Assembly: GCF_013778305.1 (NCBI RefSeq)
Contig: NZ_JACEIC010000002.1
Location: forward strand, 2,815,669-2,879,668
DNA length: 64,000 nt
Origin: Nocardioides agri
Lineage (GTDB): Bacteria; Actinomycetota; Actinomycetes; Propionibacteriales; Nocardioidaceae
Direction: 5' to 3'
In this document: positions 1-7,996 of the stretch, in pieces
Layout: every line of letters starts with the position of its first letter
How positions within the stretch are numbered: position 1 is the stretch's first letter
The notes under the pieces: generated by a model
The model's input: the letters and a program-made list of their open reading frames with translations, nothing else
What the model was told of the DNA's origin: nothing
The model's database searches: none
Position numbers and translations under genes: made by a program

Positions 1-447
1 CACGACGAGGTGCACGTGACCACGGTCTTCGTGACCCACGACCAGGAGGAGGCCATGGAGGTCGCCGACGAGATCGTGGTGATCAACGAGGGCCGGGTCG
101 AGCAGGTCGGCTCGCCCGACGAGCTCTACGACGAGCCGGCCAACGACTTCGTCATGGGCTTCCTGGGGGAGACCACCAGCCTCGGGGGGGTGCTGCTGCG
201 GCCGCACGACGTCCACCTGTCGCTCACCCCGCAGGAGGCCGGCGCCGCCGAGGGCTCGATCTCGCGGGTCCTGCGCGTCGGGTTCGAGGTGCGCATCACC
301 GTGCTCACCGACGACGGCGACGAGGTCAACGTGCTGCTGACCCGCACCCACGCCCGCCAGCTCGGGCTCGAGCCCGGCGTCCGGGTCTGGGTGTCCGCGG
401 CCTCCGGGGCGACCACGGTCCCGAAGATGGCGGCGGCAGCGGGCTGA
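1..447 (+). CDS. cysA: Sulfate/thiosulfate ABC transporter ATP-binding protein, C-terminal part
   Basis: The gene runs in from the left edge, so only the last 148 codons are present. The visible part begins just before the switch histidine in [15 protein letters not shown], the hallmark after the Walker B of importer ATPases. It then has the [20 protein letters not shown] segment, typical of CysA/PotA/MalK-type ATPases, and a C-terminal TOBE-like regulatory domain with the characteristic LLRPHDVHL start. Phrases such as [12 protein letters not shown] fit CysA best. The Walker A, signature and Walker B motifs lie outside the window, so substrate assignment rests on the C-terminal half. It would energise uptake of sulfate or thiosulfate at the membrane. 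It ends 9 bases before a strong hairpin shared with a convergent lipoprotein gene. Confidence 0.8.
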   Translation, partial: HDEVHVTTVFVTHDQEEAMEVADEIVVINEGRVEQVGSPDELYDEPANDFVMGFLGETTSLGGVLLRPHDVHLSLTPQEAGAAEGSISRVLRVGFEVRITVLTDDGDEVNVLLTRTHARQLGLEPGVRVWVSAASGATTVPKMAAAAG

Positions 448-456
448 GGCGGCCGC

Positions 457-495
457 GCCGGCGCGCTCCTCCCGCACCCGGGGGAGCGCGCCGGC
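457..495. terminator. Bidirectional terminator hairpin between cysA and the lipoprotein gene
   Basis: A 13-bp perfect inverted repeat (457-469 with 483-495, arm GCCGGCGCGCTCC) encloses a 13-base loop. It lies in the 61-base gap between two convergent genes. There is no clear U-tract, as is usual in high-GC actinobacteria. Confidence 0.7.
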
Positions 496-508
496 TCGGC
501 GTACGCGC

Positions 509-1576
509 TCAGGGCAGGAGGTGCACGGAGCCCACGAACCGGCTCACGACGTCCGCCTCCCGGCGCCACTGGCCCGGTCGCGCGCCCCACGTCACCCGGA
601 GGTCCGGCGTGCCGAGGGCGACCAGCCGCCAGGTGCCGGCGGGGTCGTTGTAGAGCGACACCTTGTCGCGGGTGTGGCGCCAGGTGAGCCGGTCGGCGGG
701 TCGCCCGTCCAGCACGGCCACGCCGCGCTCGAGCCGCACGTCGTGCACCCGCTTCAGGCGGCGCAGCGCCGCCGCCAGGTCGTCGAGCGACCTCCTGGGC
801 ACGGGCACGACCTCGGCGTACCGCTGCAGCGACCCGCGCCCGGGCCGCAGGTAGAGGTGGCACCGGCCCTGGAAGCTGTCGACGGACTCGGTCTGCGGCA
901 CCGGCGGCCGGTAGGTGGCGGTGCGCCCGTGCCCGGCGCACGTGCTGGTGCGACCGCGCACGAGCGCCACGCTGGCGGTGACCTGATCGAAGAGGTCGTC
1001 GCGGCTGTCCTTGCCGTGCGGCGTGGTCCACGAGACGCGTACGCCGCGGGCCAGGACCGTGCGCTCCTGGAGGTTCTGGCCGTCGCAGAAGCAGAAGTAG
1101 TCGAGCCGCTCGCCGCGGTGGTCGCCGTACACCGGCACGTCGGCGGCGTACGAGACCTCGCCCAGCTGGCCGTCGCCCTGGCCGGACGGCGTGTAGGGGT
1201 CGACGTCGCGGGCCTTGACCGAGCCCAGCGTCGGGCCGGGGCCGAAGGAGATCGTGAGCTCGCGGGCGAACGCGCGCACGAAGGAGCACCTGCGCCCGTC
1301 GCTCTCGGTCGGCACGAACGCCGGAGGGACCGCCAGCCGGACCACGAGCCCGGTGTTGCCACGGGCTGTCAGGTCGGCGCACTGCGCCCGGGTCCAGCCC
1401 ACGGGCAGGCGCGGGTCGGCGGCCCGGAACGGCGCCGGCGGGTCCGCCGGCTCCGGCGGTGGCCGACTCGTGGTGTCGGCCGGGAGGCCGCCCGACCCGG
1501 GCGCGTCGTCCGTGCAGCCGGCCCCGGCCAGGACGGCGGTGACGGCGAGCACGACCAGCAGCGCCCGAGTGCGCAC
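509..1576 (-). CDS. Secreted lipoprotein of unknown function
   Basis: A 355-residue protein starting with a classical lipoprotein signal: basic MRTR, a hydrophobic core, and the lipobox LAGAGC with the lipidated Cys near residue 21. A low-complexity Gly/Pro/Ser/Asp linker follows (to about residue 50), then a soluble domain of about 300 residues with several cysteines (TRAQCADL, GRRCSF, CFCDG, TSTCAG, GRCHLY) that could form disulfides outside the membrane. I do not recognise the family; the early part loosely resembles DUF3558-type actinobacterial lipoproteins. It stands alone, convergent with cysA and 16 bases from the yajQ stop. Expected location is the outer face of the membrane. Confidence 0.75.
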   Translation of the reverse strand: MRTRALLVVLAVTAVLAGAGCTDDAPGSGGLPADTTSRPPPEPADPPAPFRAADPRLPVGWTRAQCADLTARGNTGLVVRLAVPPAFVPTESDGRRCSFVRAFARELTISFGPGPTLGSVKARDVDPYTPSGQGDGQLGEVSYAADVPVYGDHRGERLDYFCFCDGQNLQERTVLARGVRVSWTTPHGKDSRDDLFDQVTASVALVRGRTSTCAGHGRTATYRPPVPQTESVDSFQGRCHLYLRPGRGSLQRYAEVVPVPRRSLDDLAAALRRLKRVHDVRLERGVAVLDGRPADRLTWRHTRDKVSLYNDPAGTWRLVALGTPDLRVTWGARPGQWRREADVVSRFVGSVHLLP

Positions 1577-1592
1577 GGCGTACGTCGGCGGG

Positions 1593-2084
1593 CTAGCGGT
1601 AGTTGGTGAACTGCACCGCGAAGTCGTAGTCCTGCGCCCGGACGAGGGCCTGGACGGCCTGCAGGTCGTCGCGCTTCTTGGACGAGACGCGGAGCTCGTC
1701 GCCCTGGATCTGCGCCTTGACGCCCTTGGGGCCCTCGTCGCGGATCAGCTTCGAGATCTTCTTGGCGTCCTCGGACGAGATGCCCTCCTTGAGCGCGATC
1801 GAGATCTTGCTCTGCTGGCCGGACTGGCGCGGCTCGGAGGCGTCCAGGATCTTCAGGCTCTGCTGGCGCTTGACCAGCTTGTCCTTGAACACGTCGAGGA
1901 CGGCGCTCGCGCGGTCGTCGGCGGACGCCGAGATCTCGATCGCGTGCTCGCCCTGCCACTCGATCGTGGCGCCGGTGCCCTTGAAGTCGAAGCGGGTGGC
2001 GATCTCCCGCGCCGCCTGGCCGAGCGCGTTGTCGACCTCCTGGCGGTCGAGCTTGCTGACGATGTCGAACGACGAGTCGGCCAT
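1593..2084 (-). CDS. YajQ-family cyclic-di-GMP/nucleotide-binding protein
   Basis: A 163-residue protein, the same length as E. coli YajQ, with the family start [17 protein letters not shown] and [12 protein letters not shown]. YajQ proteins have two ferredoxin-like folds and are reported to bind cyclic di-GMP or other nucleotides; the cellular role in actinobacteria is unsettled. The start at 2084 is fixed by an AGGAGAA ribosome site just upstream and by the family N-terminus, although the frame stays open to about 2480. It reads away from the tRNA-Tyr gene. The ending AVQFTNYR is typical of the family. Confidence 0.92.
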   Translation of the reverse strand: MADSSFDIVSKLDRQEVDNALGQAAREIATRFDFKGTGATIEWQGEHAIEISASADDRASAVLDVFKDKLVKRQQSLKILDASEPRQSGQQSKISIALKEGISSEDAKKISKLIRDEGPKGVKAQIQGDELRVSSKKRDDLQAVQALVRAQDYDFAVQFTNYR

Positions 2085-2208
2085 GTCTTCTCCTCTTCGG
2101 GCCGGCCCCGTTCGGTGGAGGGGCCTGGCGTTTTCCTGCTCCAGATGTGGCTGCGCTATTGTTTCGCGTTGTCGCCGGACGGCCAAACAGGTCGTCTCGA
2201 CACACCCC

Positions 2209-2290
2209 GGCAGGTTGCCCGAGCGGCCAATGGGAGCGGACTGTAAATCCGTCGGCTTTGCCTTCGCAGGTTCGAATCCTGCACCTGCCA
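2209..2290 (+). tRNA. tRNA-Tyr (GTA)
   Basis: An 82-base class II tRNA. Acceptor arms GGCAGGT (2209-2215) and ACCTGCC (2283-2289) pair fully, with discriminator A at 2290. The anticodon loop CTGTAAA puts GTA at 2243-2245. There is a long variable arm and a standard TTCGAAT T-loop. CCA is not encoded in full at the 3' end (CACAC follows). Confidence 0.95.
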
Positions 2291-2300
2291 CACACGGGAC

Positions 2301-2334
2301 GAGAGCCCCGCACAGGTCACTGTGCGGGGCTCTC
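2301..2334. terminator. Terminator hairpin after tRNA-Tyr, overlapping the end of the DUF2306 gene
   Basis: A perfect 14-bp stem (2301-2314 with 2321-2334, arm GAGAGCCCCGCACA) with a 6-base loop begins 11 bases after the tRNA. The convergent membrane-protein gene has its stop codon (2317-2319) inside this loop, so the same hairpin forms the last codons of that gene. Confidence 0.85.
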
Positions 2335-3093
2335 GGCATTGCGCAACCAATCGCTGGAGTTGCGAGGACCTGCCCCGAGGAGATGTCGCCTCCCAGCCGT
2401 TCGGGGGCGTCGTTCGCGGGCCAACCGGGGACGGCGGCGGATGGCCCATTCAGCGACGGCGAGGTTGATGACCCAGCCGGCACCCTTCGCGAGGTCGTCG
2501 CGGACGTCGCCGGTGCCGAGGAGGCCGGCGCCGAGCGGCTCGGTGACGACCTGGGTGCCGGCGGCGAGGCCGATGGCGTAGGCGCGGATCATCCAGGCGC
2601 GGTGGGCGGGGATCTGGTGGGTGCGGGCGGCGCGGACCCCGACAACGATGGCGCCCACCATGGCGGAGGCGAACACCAGCCGGAACGTGTAGAGGACATC
2701 CCCGGTGCCCGGCTTCGGTGAGTACGCCACTGTCAGCCAGACCGCAGACCCGGCGACCACGAGACCGGCGACGGCGAGCACACGCCCGGCGCGCCGGTGC
2801 CAGGTCTGGTGCTGGCGGCGGAACCGGGGCACGAACTGGAGGATGCCGGCCAGCGCGAAGACTGCGGCGCCGACGATGTGGACGACGAGGGCGACCGGGA
2901 ACCCGGTGAACCGGTCGTCGGCAGGGATGACCGCGGGGCCGCCGGCGAGCTGAACGAGACGCAAGGTGCCGGCCGTGAGCGGGATGAAGCTCAAGGCGAG
3001 GAGCGCGAGGGGCACCGGCCAGCTCGCGCGGCTCCGGTCCTGACGCGCGTCGGTGCGGCGGGGGATGGGCGCGCGGGTCGGGAGCTGCTTCAT
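2317..3093 (-). CDS. DUF2306-type integral membrane protein
   Basis: A 258-residue protein with about six membrane segments: roughly residues 25-50, 65-90, 105-128, 138-158, 170-190 and 205-220. Conserved [11 protein letters not shown] and [10 protein letters not shown] motifs follow membrane segments and match the DUF2306 family, whose function is unknown. The Arg-rich tail after residue 220 ends inside the tRNA-Tyr terminator. The ATG at 3093 overlaps the stop of the upstream small gene by 4 bases (ATGA), so the two are translationally coupled. The pair shares a promoter design with the MMPL transporter gene at 9452 (see 3461-3522). Confidence 0.75.
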   Translation of the reverse strand: MKQLPTRAPIPRRTDARQDRSRASWPVPLALLALSFIPLTAGTLRLVQLAGGPAVIPADDRFTGFPVALVVHIVGAAVFALAGILQFVPRFRRQHQTWHRRAGRVLAVAGLVVAGSAVWLTVAYSPKPGTGDVLYTFRLVFASAMVGAIVVGVRAARTHQIPAHRAWMIRAYAIGLAAGTQVVTEPLGAGLLGTGDVRDDLAKGAGWVINLAVAEWAIRRRPRLARERRPRTAGRRHLLGAGPRNSSDWLRNAESPAQ

Positions 3094-3401
3094 CGGTCGC
3101 TCCCGGGGTCGACGCGAGCATCGTCAGTCGACCCAGGCTCGACGCGGGTGACGGAGATGAGCGGCATTCCGAAGTCTCGAAGCCGGGCAAGCATCCCGTG
3201 CAGGGCGGCCTGGTCCGCGACGGGGCCGCGCAGGATCGTGATGACGCCCTGCCCGGCGGTGCCGGGGCTCTCCGGGCTCGAGTTGGGCACGCTGGCGAGC
3301 GTCATGCCGTCGAACCACGCCAACCACCGTTCGTCCAGACGTCCTTCGAGGCGGATCTCGTACAGACCGGCCTCGTCGTGGCCGACGGAGTGGCTGTTCA
3401 C
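3090..3401 (-). CDS. Small conserved protein of unknown function
   Basis: A 103-residue soluble protein. The GTG at 3401 is chosen because a GAGGGAG ribosome site lies 9 to 15 bases upstream; the frame stays open further up but without a site. The sequence EIRLEGRLDERWLAWFDGM suggests a strand-rich N-half, and HGMLARLRDFGMPLISVTRV looks like a terminal helix and strand, so a small alpha/beta fold is likely. Proteins with this N-terminal motif recur in actinobacteria without a known role. It is the first gene of a two-gene operon with the DUF2306 membrane protein. Confidence 0.7.
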   Translation of the reverse strand: MNSHSVGHDEAGLYEIRLEGRLDERWLAWFDGMTLASVPNSSPESPGTAGQGVITILRGPVADQAALHGMLARLRDFGMPLISVTRVEPGSTDDARVDPGSDR

Positions 3402-3460
3402 CGGTGGTGCTCCCTCTTGCTGGTCCCGACTGCTCAGCGTGTGCTGATGTCGTCCTGATG

Positions 3461-3522
3461 CCTGCAAGCTAGAAGCGGAAGCGGTGAGTGGTCGTCACAT
3501 CATGTGGTGACCCGGGTGGTGA
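3461..3522 (-). promoter_or_regulatory. Promoter and operator array of the DUF2306 operon
   Basis: On the minus strand from 3510 the sequence TCACCACATGATGTGACGACC is an imperfect palindrome. An extra TCACCAC half-site sits upstream (3516-3522) and a degenerate one (CTCACC) downstream, then a TAGCTT -10 box at 3471-3466. The whole 50-base block aligns without gaps, at about 36 of 50 positions, with the region in front of the MMPL transporter gene (9363-9412), including half-site spacing and -10 position. The matching architecture implies control by the same regulator. Confidence 0.7.
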
Positions 3523-3560
3523 ATCCTGCCGCCGGCACGACCCGCAGGGTCCGGCTCGAC

Positions 3561-3650
3561 TTCCCGGGTTCGGCAACAAGGGTTGTGGTCGCCCACGTGC
3601 GGGAGGACTCTCGGAGAGAACGCACACGACGTGGTGGTCGCCCAGGTCTC
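3561..3650 (+). promoter_or_regulatory. Operator with ACAA-type palindrome, plus a decayed copy of a flavoprotein gene start
   Basis: Positions 3561-3590 resemble 7940-7969 (both TTCCC-GG-TCGGCAACAA--GTTGT), the region in front of the flavoprotein gene. The match continues without gaps to GGAGGACTCT (3602-3611) against GGACGACTCT, and then to ACGACGTGGTGG, which in the intact gene encodes its N-terminal YDVVVV. In this copy the ATG and frame are lost. It is either a relic of a duplicated flavoprotein gene or a reused promoter for the DUF4386 gene at 3765. Confidence 0.6.
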
Positions 3651-3764
3651 GACCTTTGCCGCATGGCACTCATCTCGCGTCTGAACACGCCTGTCGGCCG
3701 CTTGCCGTGCAGGTGCCATCTCGCGAGTGCCGTTGGCGTTGCCATCGGCAGAGGGGAGCTCGTC

Positions 3765-4388
3765 ATGAGCTCGAGAAGTAGCACCGCGACCACGGTCGGC
3801 ATCCTGTTCTTCGTCCAGATGGCGACCGCCATCGTCGGCACCAGTCTGATCTCGGCGTTCACGGACGGCGACGCCAGCCGCACGTCGCTGACAGTGGGCG
3901 TCCTGTTCATGATCTGCGCGGGAGTCGCCGTCGTCGGCATCGGCCTGCTCATGTACCCCGTCCTGAAGCCGGTCGACGCCCGGCTGGCCCTCTGGTACCC
4001 CGTGCTGCGGGTCGTCGAGCTCGTCGTCTCGGCCGCCTGCGGCATCTACCTGCTGGTCCGGTTGGAGGTCGTGCCCAACCACCTGTTGTGGGTGTACATC
4101 CCGACGGCTGCCGGCGGTCTCGTCCTCACGTACCTGCTGTTCGTATCGAGGCTGGTTCCGCGTCCCATCGCGCTGCTCGGCCTCGTCGGCTACGCGTGCC
4201 TCGCGGTCGGGGTCCCGCTGGACCTTCTCGGTGTCCTGGACATGGACTCCGGGGCGGGTCAGGCCCTTCTCGTGCCTGGTGGCCTCTTCGAGGCGCTGGC
4301 TCTGCCGATCTGGTTGCTGGTCAAGGGATTCCAGGCGCCGTCTCGCGCGCCGGCGCACCTGGCGCCGACGCTCGCAGCGACCGGCTGA
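3765..4388 (+). CDS. DUF4386-type integral membrane protein
   Basis: A 207-residue hydrophobic protein with about six membrane segments, beginning MSSRSSTATTVGILFFVQM. The layout (a conserved early hydrophobic helix, then a GLLMYPVLKP turn and a LALWYPVLRVVELV segment) fits the DUF4386 family, of unknown function. The ATG at 3765 is chosen because GAGGGGAG lies 6 to 13 bases upstream and the hydrophobic domain starts there; an in-frame GTG at 3504 would add an arginine-rich stretch overlapping the regulatory region. It is convergent with the LuxR regulator, with a 3-base gap between stops. Confidence 0.75.
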   Translation: MSSRSSTATTVGILFFVQMATAIVGTSLISAFTDGDASRTSLTVGVLFMICAGVAVVGIGLLMYPVLKPVDARLALWYPVLRVVELVVSAACGIYLLVRLEVVPNHLLWVYIPTAAGGLVLTYLLFVSRLVPRPIALLGLVGYACLAVGVPLDLLGVLDMDSGAGQALLVPGGLFEALALPIWLLVKGFQAPSRAPAHLAPTLAATG

Positions 4389-4391
4389 GGC

Positions 4392-7190
4392 TCACCGGCT
4401 CCCGGACCCCGCCAGGAGCCCGAGCCGGTGTGCCCGGCTGACGGCGGCGCGACGGTTGTTCACCCCGAGCTTCGCGTAGATGTGCTTGGTGTGGGTCCGG
4501 ACCGTGTTGAGGGAGACAACGAGGTGGCGGGCGATGGCTGGGCCGTCGAGGTCCGAGCCGAGGAGTCGCAGCACGTCGAGCTCCCGGTCGCTCAGCGGAT
4601 CGACCGGAGCGATCTCCTCAGCGCGTCGTGGTGGCGGGGACACCGGGGTCGACGCGGCAGCGGCGCGGTGCTCCTCGGCCGGGGGGAGGCTGGCCGTCAC
4701 GGCCACGAGTAGCTCGTGCACGAACCCCGACCGGGGCTCGCCGTCCGCGACCTCGAGAAGCAGCGGCGTCAACCCCGAGGCCGCGTCGACGAACACTCGA
4801 ACCCAGCCGTCGGACGCAGCGAGCTCCACAGCGTGACGGAGGGCATCGAGCGCTGCGCCTCGGTCCCCGTTCGCGTCGTAGGCACTGGCACGGAGCACCT
4901 CGAGCTCGATGACGGAGCCGACCCGTCCGCCACCGGTGGCCGCAGCCAGCAGACGGTCCAGGAGAGCGACCGCGGCGTCCAGCGGCTCCGGGGTCTCGGT
5001 GACGGCGTGCTCTGCCAGCAGCACCCGGGCGAGGGTGACGTGCTCGTACTCGCGGAAGTAGGACAGCTCGTCATCGACCGAGACCCCGTGGTCGCGCGCC
5101 CAGGCGCGCGCCTGGTCGAGGTCGCCTTGGGCGGCGAGGACCCGCGCGCGGGACGCGTGCACCGGCTGAACGTTCGGGGAGTAGTCGCCGACGTAGACCC
5201 GTTCGGCCTCGTCGAGCAGCTCCAGGGCCGCGGTCAGGTCGCCCTCGGCGGCGCGGAGCCTGGCCATGCCGACGCGCCAGCGGTACGGGTTCTGGGCGAG
5301 TGCCGCGGCGTCGCCGAGCTCGTCGGAACGGCGCAGGTGTTCCGCGGAGGCGCTCAGGTCGTTGCGGTACCAGGCCACCCGGCTCAGGCCGACGAGCATG
5401 TCGGCGGTGCCTCGCATGGCGGTCTCTCCGGCGGGGGTGTTGGCCTGGGCCAGCTCGAGCGCGTGGGCGAAGGTACGTTCGGCGTCGCGCAGCCGGCCCA
5501 GGCGCAGCTCCATGTCGGCGATGGCGATCGAGCAGCCCAGCACGTCCGCGATGTGCCCGGCGCGGGTGAGGGCCGGGATCGACCGGGCGTAGCTGGCGTG
5601 CGCCGCCTTGAGGTCTCCGGTCGACCAGGACGCCAGACCGGACAGTGCCGCCGCCGCTCCGACTGCCAGGTGGTCGCCGTCGACAGCTGTGTCGAGGGCA
5701 CGCTGCGCGCGGGCGATGGCGCCGGCTGGGTCGCCGTCGATGAGCGCGAGAGCCGCGCGGTACATCTCGACCGCGGCCGGGACCCGGGCGAGCTCGTCGG
5801 GGTCGACGACCACGAGCTCGGCCGCAGGCCTGGTCAGCATCGCCTCGACGTGGTCGAGGCGCTGGTCGACGCCAGCGAACTCGTTGCTGGACATGAGGCC
5901 GCCGATGAGCGCGATCGCGAGGACCGGACGGTTGTCCAGGTAGTCGTCGGGCAGCTGGTGTGCCCAGCGGCGGAGGAGGTCCTCGCGCCGTTCGCGGCCG
6001 AGATCCCGGAAGGAGCTCTCGATGAGGACCGCGGCGCGATCGTGGTCACCCGCCTCCAATGCGTGCCGCACGGCTGACTCGACCTGGTCGGCTCCGGCGT
6101 ACCAGTCGGCAGCGCGACGGTGGAGCTCGGGCACGTCGCCGGGTCGTTCCTCGAGCAGGTGCGACTGGAGCACGTCGCCGAAGAGGTGGTGGTAGCGGTA
6201 CCAGGTCCGGTTCGCGTCGAGTGGAACGAGGAACAGGTTGGCGCGGTCCAAGCTCTCGAGCATCGCCTTGCCGCTGCGGCCGGGTCCCGCGCGCTGCGGT
6301 GGGCTGACCGCGTCGCACAGGGGTCCGGTGAGGCGGTCGAGGATGGAGGTGTCGAGGAGGAACCGGCGTACGTCGTCCTGTTGGCGGGTCAGGACCTCGT
6401 CGGCGAGGTAGTCGACGACGAACCGGTCGTCGCCGGCGAACCCGGCGATGAACGCGGACGGGTCGTCGCGGCCGCGCAGCGAGATGGCGGCGAGCTGGAG
6501 GGCTGCGACCCAGCCCTCGGTGCGTGCCTCCAAGGAGGCGATGTCCGAAGGTGCGAGTCCGAAGCCGTGGACGTCGTTGAGGTACGAGGCGATCTCGTCC
6601 TCGGTGAAGCGCAGGTCGGACGCCCGGACCTCCAGCAGCTCACCCCGTGCCCGCAGGCGCGACAGCGGCAGCGCCGGGTCGGCCCGGGTGCTGATGACCA
6701 GGCGCAACTGGGCCGGCATGTGGTCGACGAGGAACGTCATCCCGGCCGCGACGTCGACGCCGTCGGCCAGGTGGTAGTCGTCGAGGACCAGCACGACCTC
6801 GTCGGCATGCACGCTCAGCTCGTTCACCACGCCTGCGAGAACGGACTCCACCGGCACCTGCCCCGACTGCAGCAGGGTCAGCGCCCCGGCAGCGGAGCCT
6901 GGGAGGGCTCGGTCGAGTGCCAGGAGGACGTAGGTCCAGTACGACGTCGCCTGGCGGTCCCGCTCGTCGAGCGACACCCACGCGATCGGCCGCTCGGCCG
7001 CCGCGCTGTCCGGTCCGGTGGCCATCAGGGAGGCGAGGAGCGACGTCTTCCCGAACCCGGCGGGTGCGGAGACCAGCGTCACCGGGAAGTCCGACGCGCG
7101 CTGGAGGAGGTCGGCGAGCCGCGGTCGAGCGACGACGTCGCGCCGCGGGCTCGGTCGGAGCAGCTTCGTCTCCACCAGTGGGTCGGCCAC
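4392..7190 (-). CDS. MalT-type large LuxR-family transcriptional regulator
   Basis: A 932-residue regulator of the LAL/MalT class. The N-terminal STAND ATPase has Walker A SAPAGFGKTS (about residues 41-50) and a Walker B-like VVLVLDDYHLADG near residue 125. A long helical TPR-like midsection senses inducer or partner proteins in the family. The C-terminal LuxR helix-turn-helix is DPLSDRELDVLRLLG to NTVRTHTKHIYAKLGV (last 65 residues). GTG 7190 is preferred because a GGGGAG site lies just upstream and VADPLVETKLLRP is the usual family start; the frame is open to 7253. It probably activates neighbouring membrane-protein and exporter genes, but the ligand cannot be told from sequence. Confidence 0.85.
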   Translation of the reverse strand: MADPLVETKLLRPSPRRDVVARPRLADLLQRASDFPVTLVSAPAGFGKTSLLASLMATGPDSAAAERPIAWVSLDERDRQATSYWTYVLLALDRALPGSAAGALTLLQSGQVPVESVLAGVVNELSVHADEVVLVLDDYHLADGVDVAAGMTFLVDHMPAQLRLVISTRADPALPLSRLRARGELLEVRASDLRFTEDEIASYLNDVHGFGLAPSDIASLEARTEGWVAALQLAAISLRGRDDPSAFIAGFAGDDRFVVDYLADEVLTRQQDDVRRFLLDTSILDRLTGPLCDAVSPPQRAGPGRSGKAMLESLDRANLFLVPLDANRTWYRYHHLFGDVLQSHLLEERPGDVPELHRRAADWYAGADQVESAVRHALEAGDHDRAAVLIESSFRDLGRERREDLLRRWAHQLPDDYLDNRPVLAIALIGGLMSSNEFAGVDQRLDHVEAMLTRPAAELVVVDPDELARVPAAVEMYRAALALIDGDPAGAIARAQRALDTAVDGDHLAVGAAAALSGLASWSTGDLKAAHASYARSIPALTRAGHIADVLGCSIAIADMELRLGRLRDAERTFAHALELAQANTPAGETAMRGTADMLVGLSRVAWYRNDLSASAEHLRRSDELGDAAALAQNPYRWRVGMARLRAAEGDLTAALELLDEAERVYVGDYSPNVQPVHASRARVLAAQGDLDQARAWARDHGVSVDDELSYFREYEHVTLARVLLAEHAVTETPEPLDAAVALLDRLLAAATGGGRVGSVIELEVLRASAYDANGDRGAALDALRHAVELAASDGWVRVFVDAASGLTPLLLEVADGEPRSGFVHELLVAVTASLPPAEEHRAAAASTPVSPPPRRAEEIAPVDPLSDRELDVLRLLGSDLDGPAIARHLVVSLNTVRTHTKHIYAKLGVNNRRAAVSRAHRLGLLAGSGSR

Positions 7191-7290
7191 GCGGCTCCCC
7201 TTCCTGGGCGTCGGACCCGACGCCCCCTGAGCGTAGGACAGAACAGGGTCCACGGCGCGGCGGTCGACGAGCGGCCCGCGGCCTGCTGCG

Positions 7291-7878
7291 TCAGTGGGCC
7301 GACTCGGACGTGCTGGCGTGCGTGTGCATCCGTTCGCCGGGGCGGCCGAAGATGCTCAGGACCTCGGCCGGTCCGTCGCCAGTGCTGCCGAACCAGTGCG
7401 GAAGCCGGGTGTCGAACTCGGCGGCCTCGCCGGTGCCCAGGACGATGTCCTGGTCGCCCATGACGAGCCGCATCTGCCCGGACAGCACGTAGAGCCACTC
7501 GAACCCGTCGTGCGTGCGCGGCTTCGGCTCCGACTGGTCCGTGGGGATGACGATCTTCCACGCCTGGATGCCACCCGGGTGGGTCAGCGGCAGGACGGTG
7601 CGCCCGTTGACGCGTCGCGGCCTCAGACGGATGCGGGGGTCACCCACCTCGGGTGCGCCGACCAGGTCGTCGATGGGTACCCGGTAGGTCTGCGCCAGCG
7701 GCAGCAGCAGCTCCAGGCTCGGGCGTCGCTGCCCGTTCTCCAGCCGCGACAGGGTGCTCTTGGAGATCCCGGTCAGGTCCGCGACCTCGGTCAGGGTGAC
7801 GCCGCGCTGCTCGCGAACACGCCGTAGACGCGGACCGACCTGGTCGAGCGCGGCCGCGATGGGGCCGGTGCTGCTCAT
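7291..7878 (-). CDS. XRE-family regulator with C-terminal cupin domain
   Basis: A 195-residue protein. The XRE helix-turn-helix is LRRVREQRGVTLTEVADLTG and SKSTLSRLENGQRRPSLE (about residues 18-55), with a C-terminal cupin (about 110-185) carrying the histidine-rich loops HDGFEWLYVLSG and LPHWF. Such regulators sense a small molecule in the cupin and usually act next to the genes they control. It is divergent from the flavoprotein gene, and a palindrome at 7951-7966 lies between them. The ATG at 7878 fits family length; an in-frame ATG at 7920 would add 14 residues. Neither start has a good ribosome site. Confidence 0.85.
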   Translation of the reverse strand: MSSTGPIAAALDQVGPRLRRVREQRGVTLTEVADLTGISKSTLSRLENGQRRPSLELLLPLAQTYRVPIDDLVGAPEVGDPRIRLRPRRVNGRTVLPLTHPGGIQAWKIVIPTDQSEPKPRTHDGFEWLYVLSGQMRLVMGDQDIVLGTGEAAEFDTRLPHWFGSTGDGPAEVLSIFGRPGERMHTHASTSESAH

Positions 7879-7939
7879 GGAAGCGCTGGCAGATGCGGGC
7901 TTGCGTCCGGAGTCGACCATCCGCCCATTGCACCGCTCG

Positions 7940-7969
7940 TTCCCAGGATCGGCAACAACCGTTGTCGGT
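7940..7969. promoter_or_regulatory. Operator palindrome between the XRE-cupin regulator and flavoprotein genes
   Basis: The core ACAAC-C-GTTGT (7955-7965) is a perfect 5-bp inverted repeat about a single base, inside the longer TCGGCAACAACCGTTGTCGG. It sits 32 bases before the flavoprotein ATG and 77 bases before the regulator ATG at 7878. A near copy occurs at 3561-3590. Its position in a divergent regulator/target gap makes the XRE-cupin protein the likely binder. Confidence 0.55.
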
Positions 7970-7996
7970 GAGGCGGGCGCGGACGACTCTGGTGAC

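Noticed and set aside
3664..3731. GGCACTC/GAGTGCC inverted repeat before the DUF4386 gene
   Set aside because: The arms are 7 bases and 55 bases apart, expected by chance at this base composition.
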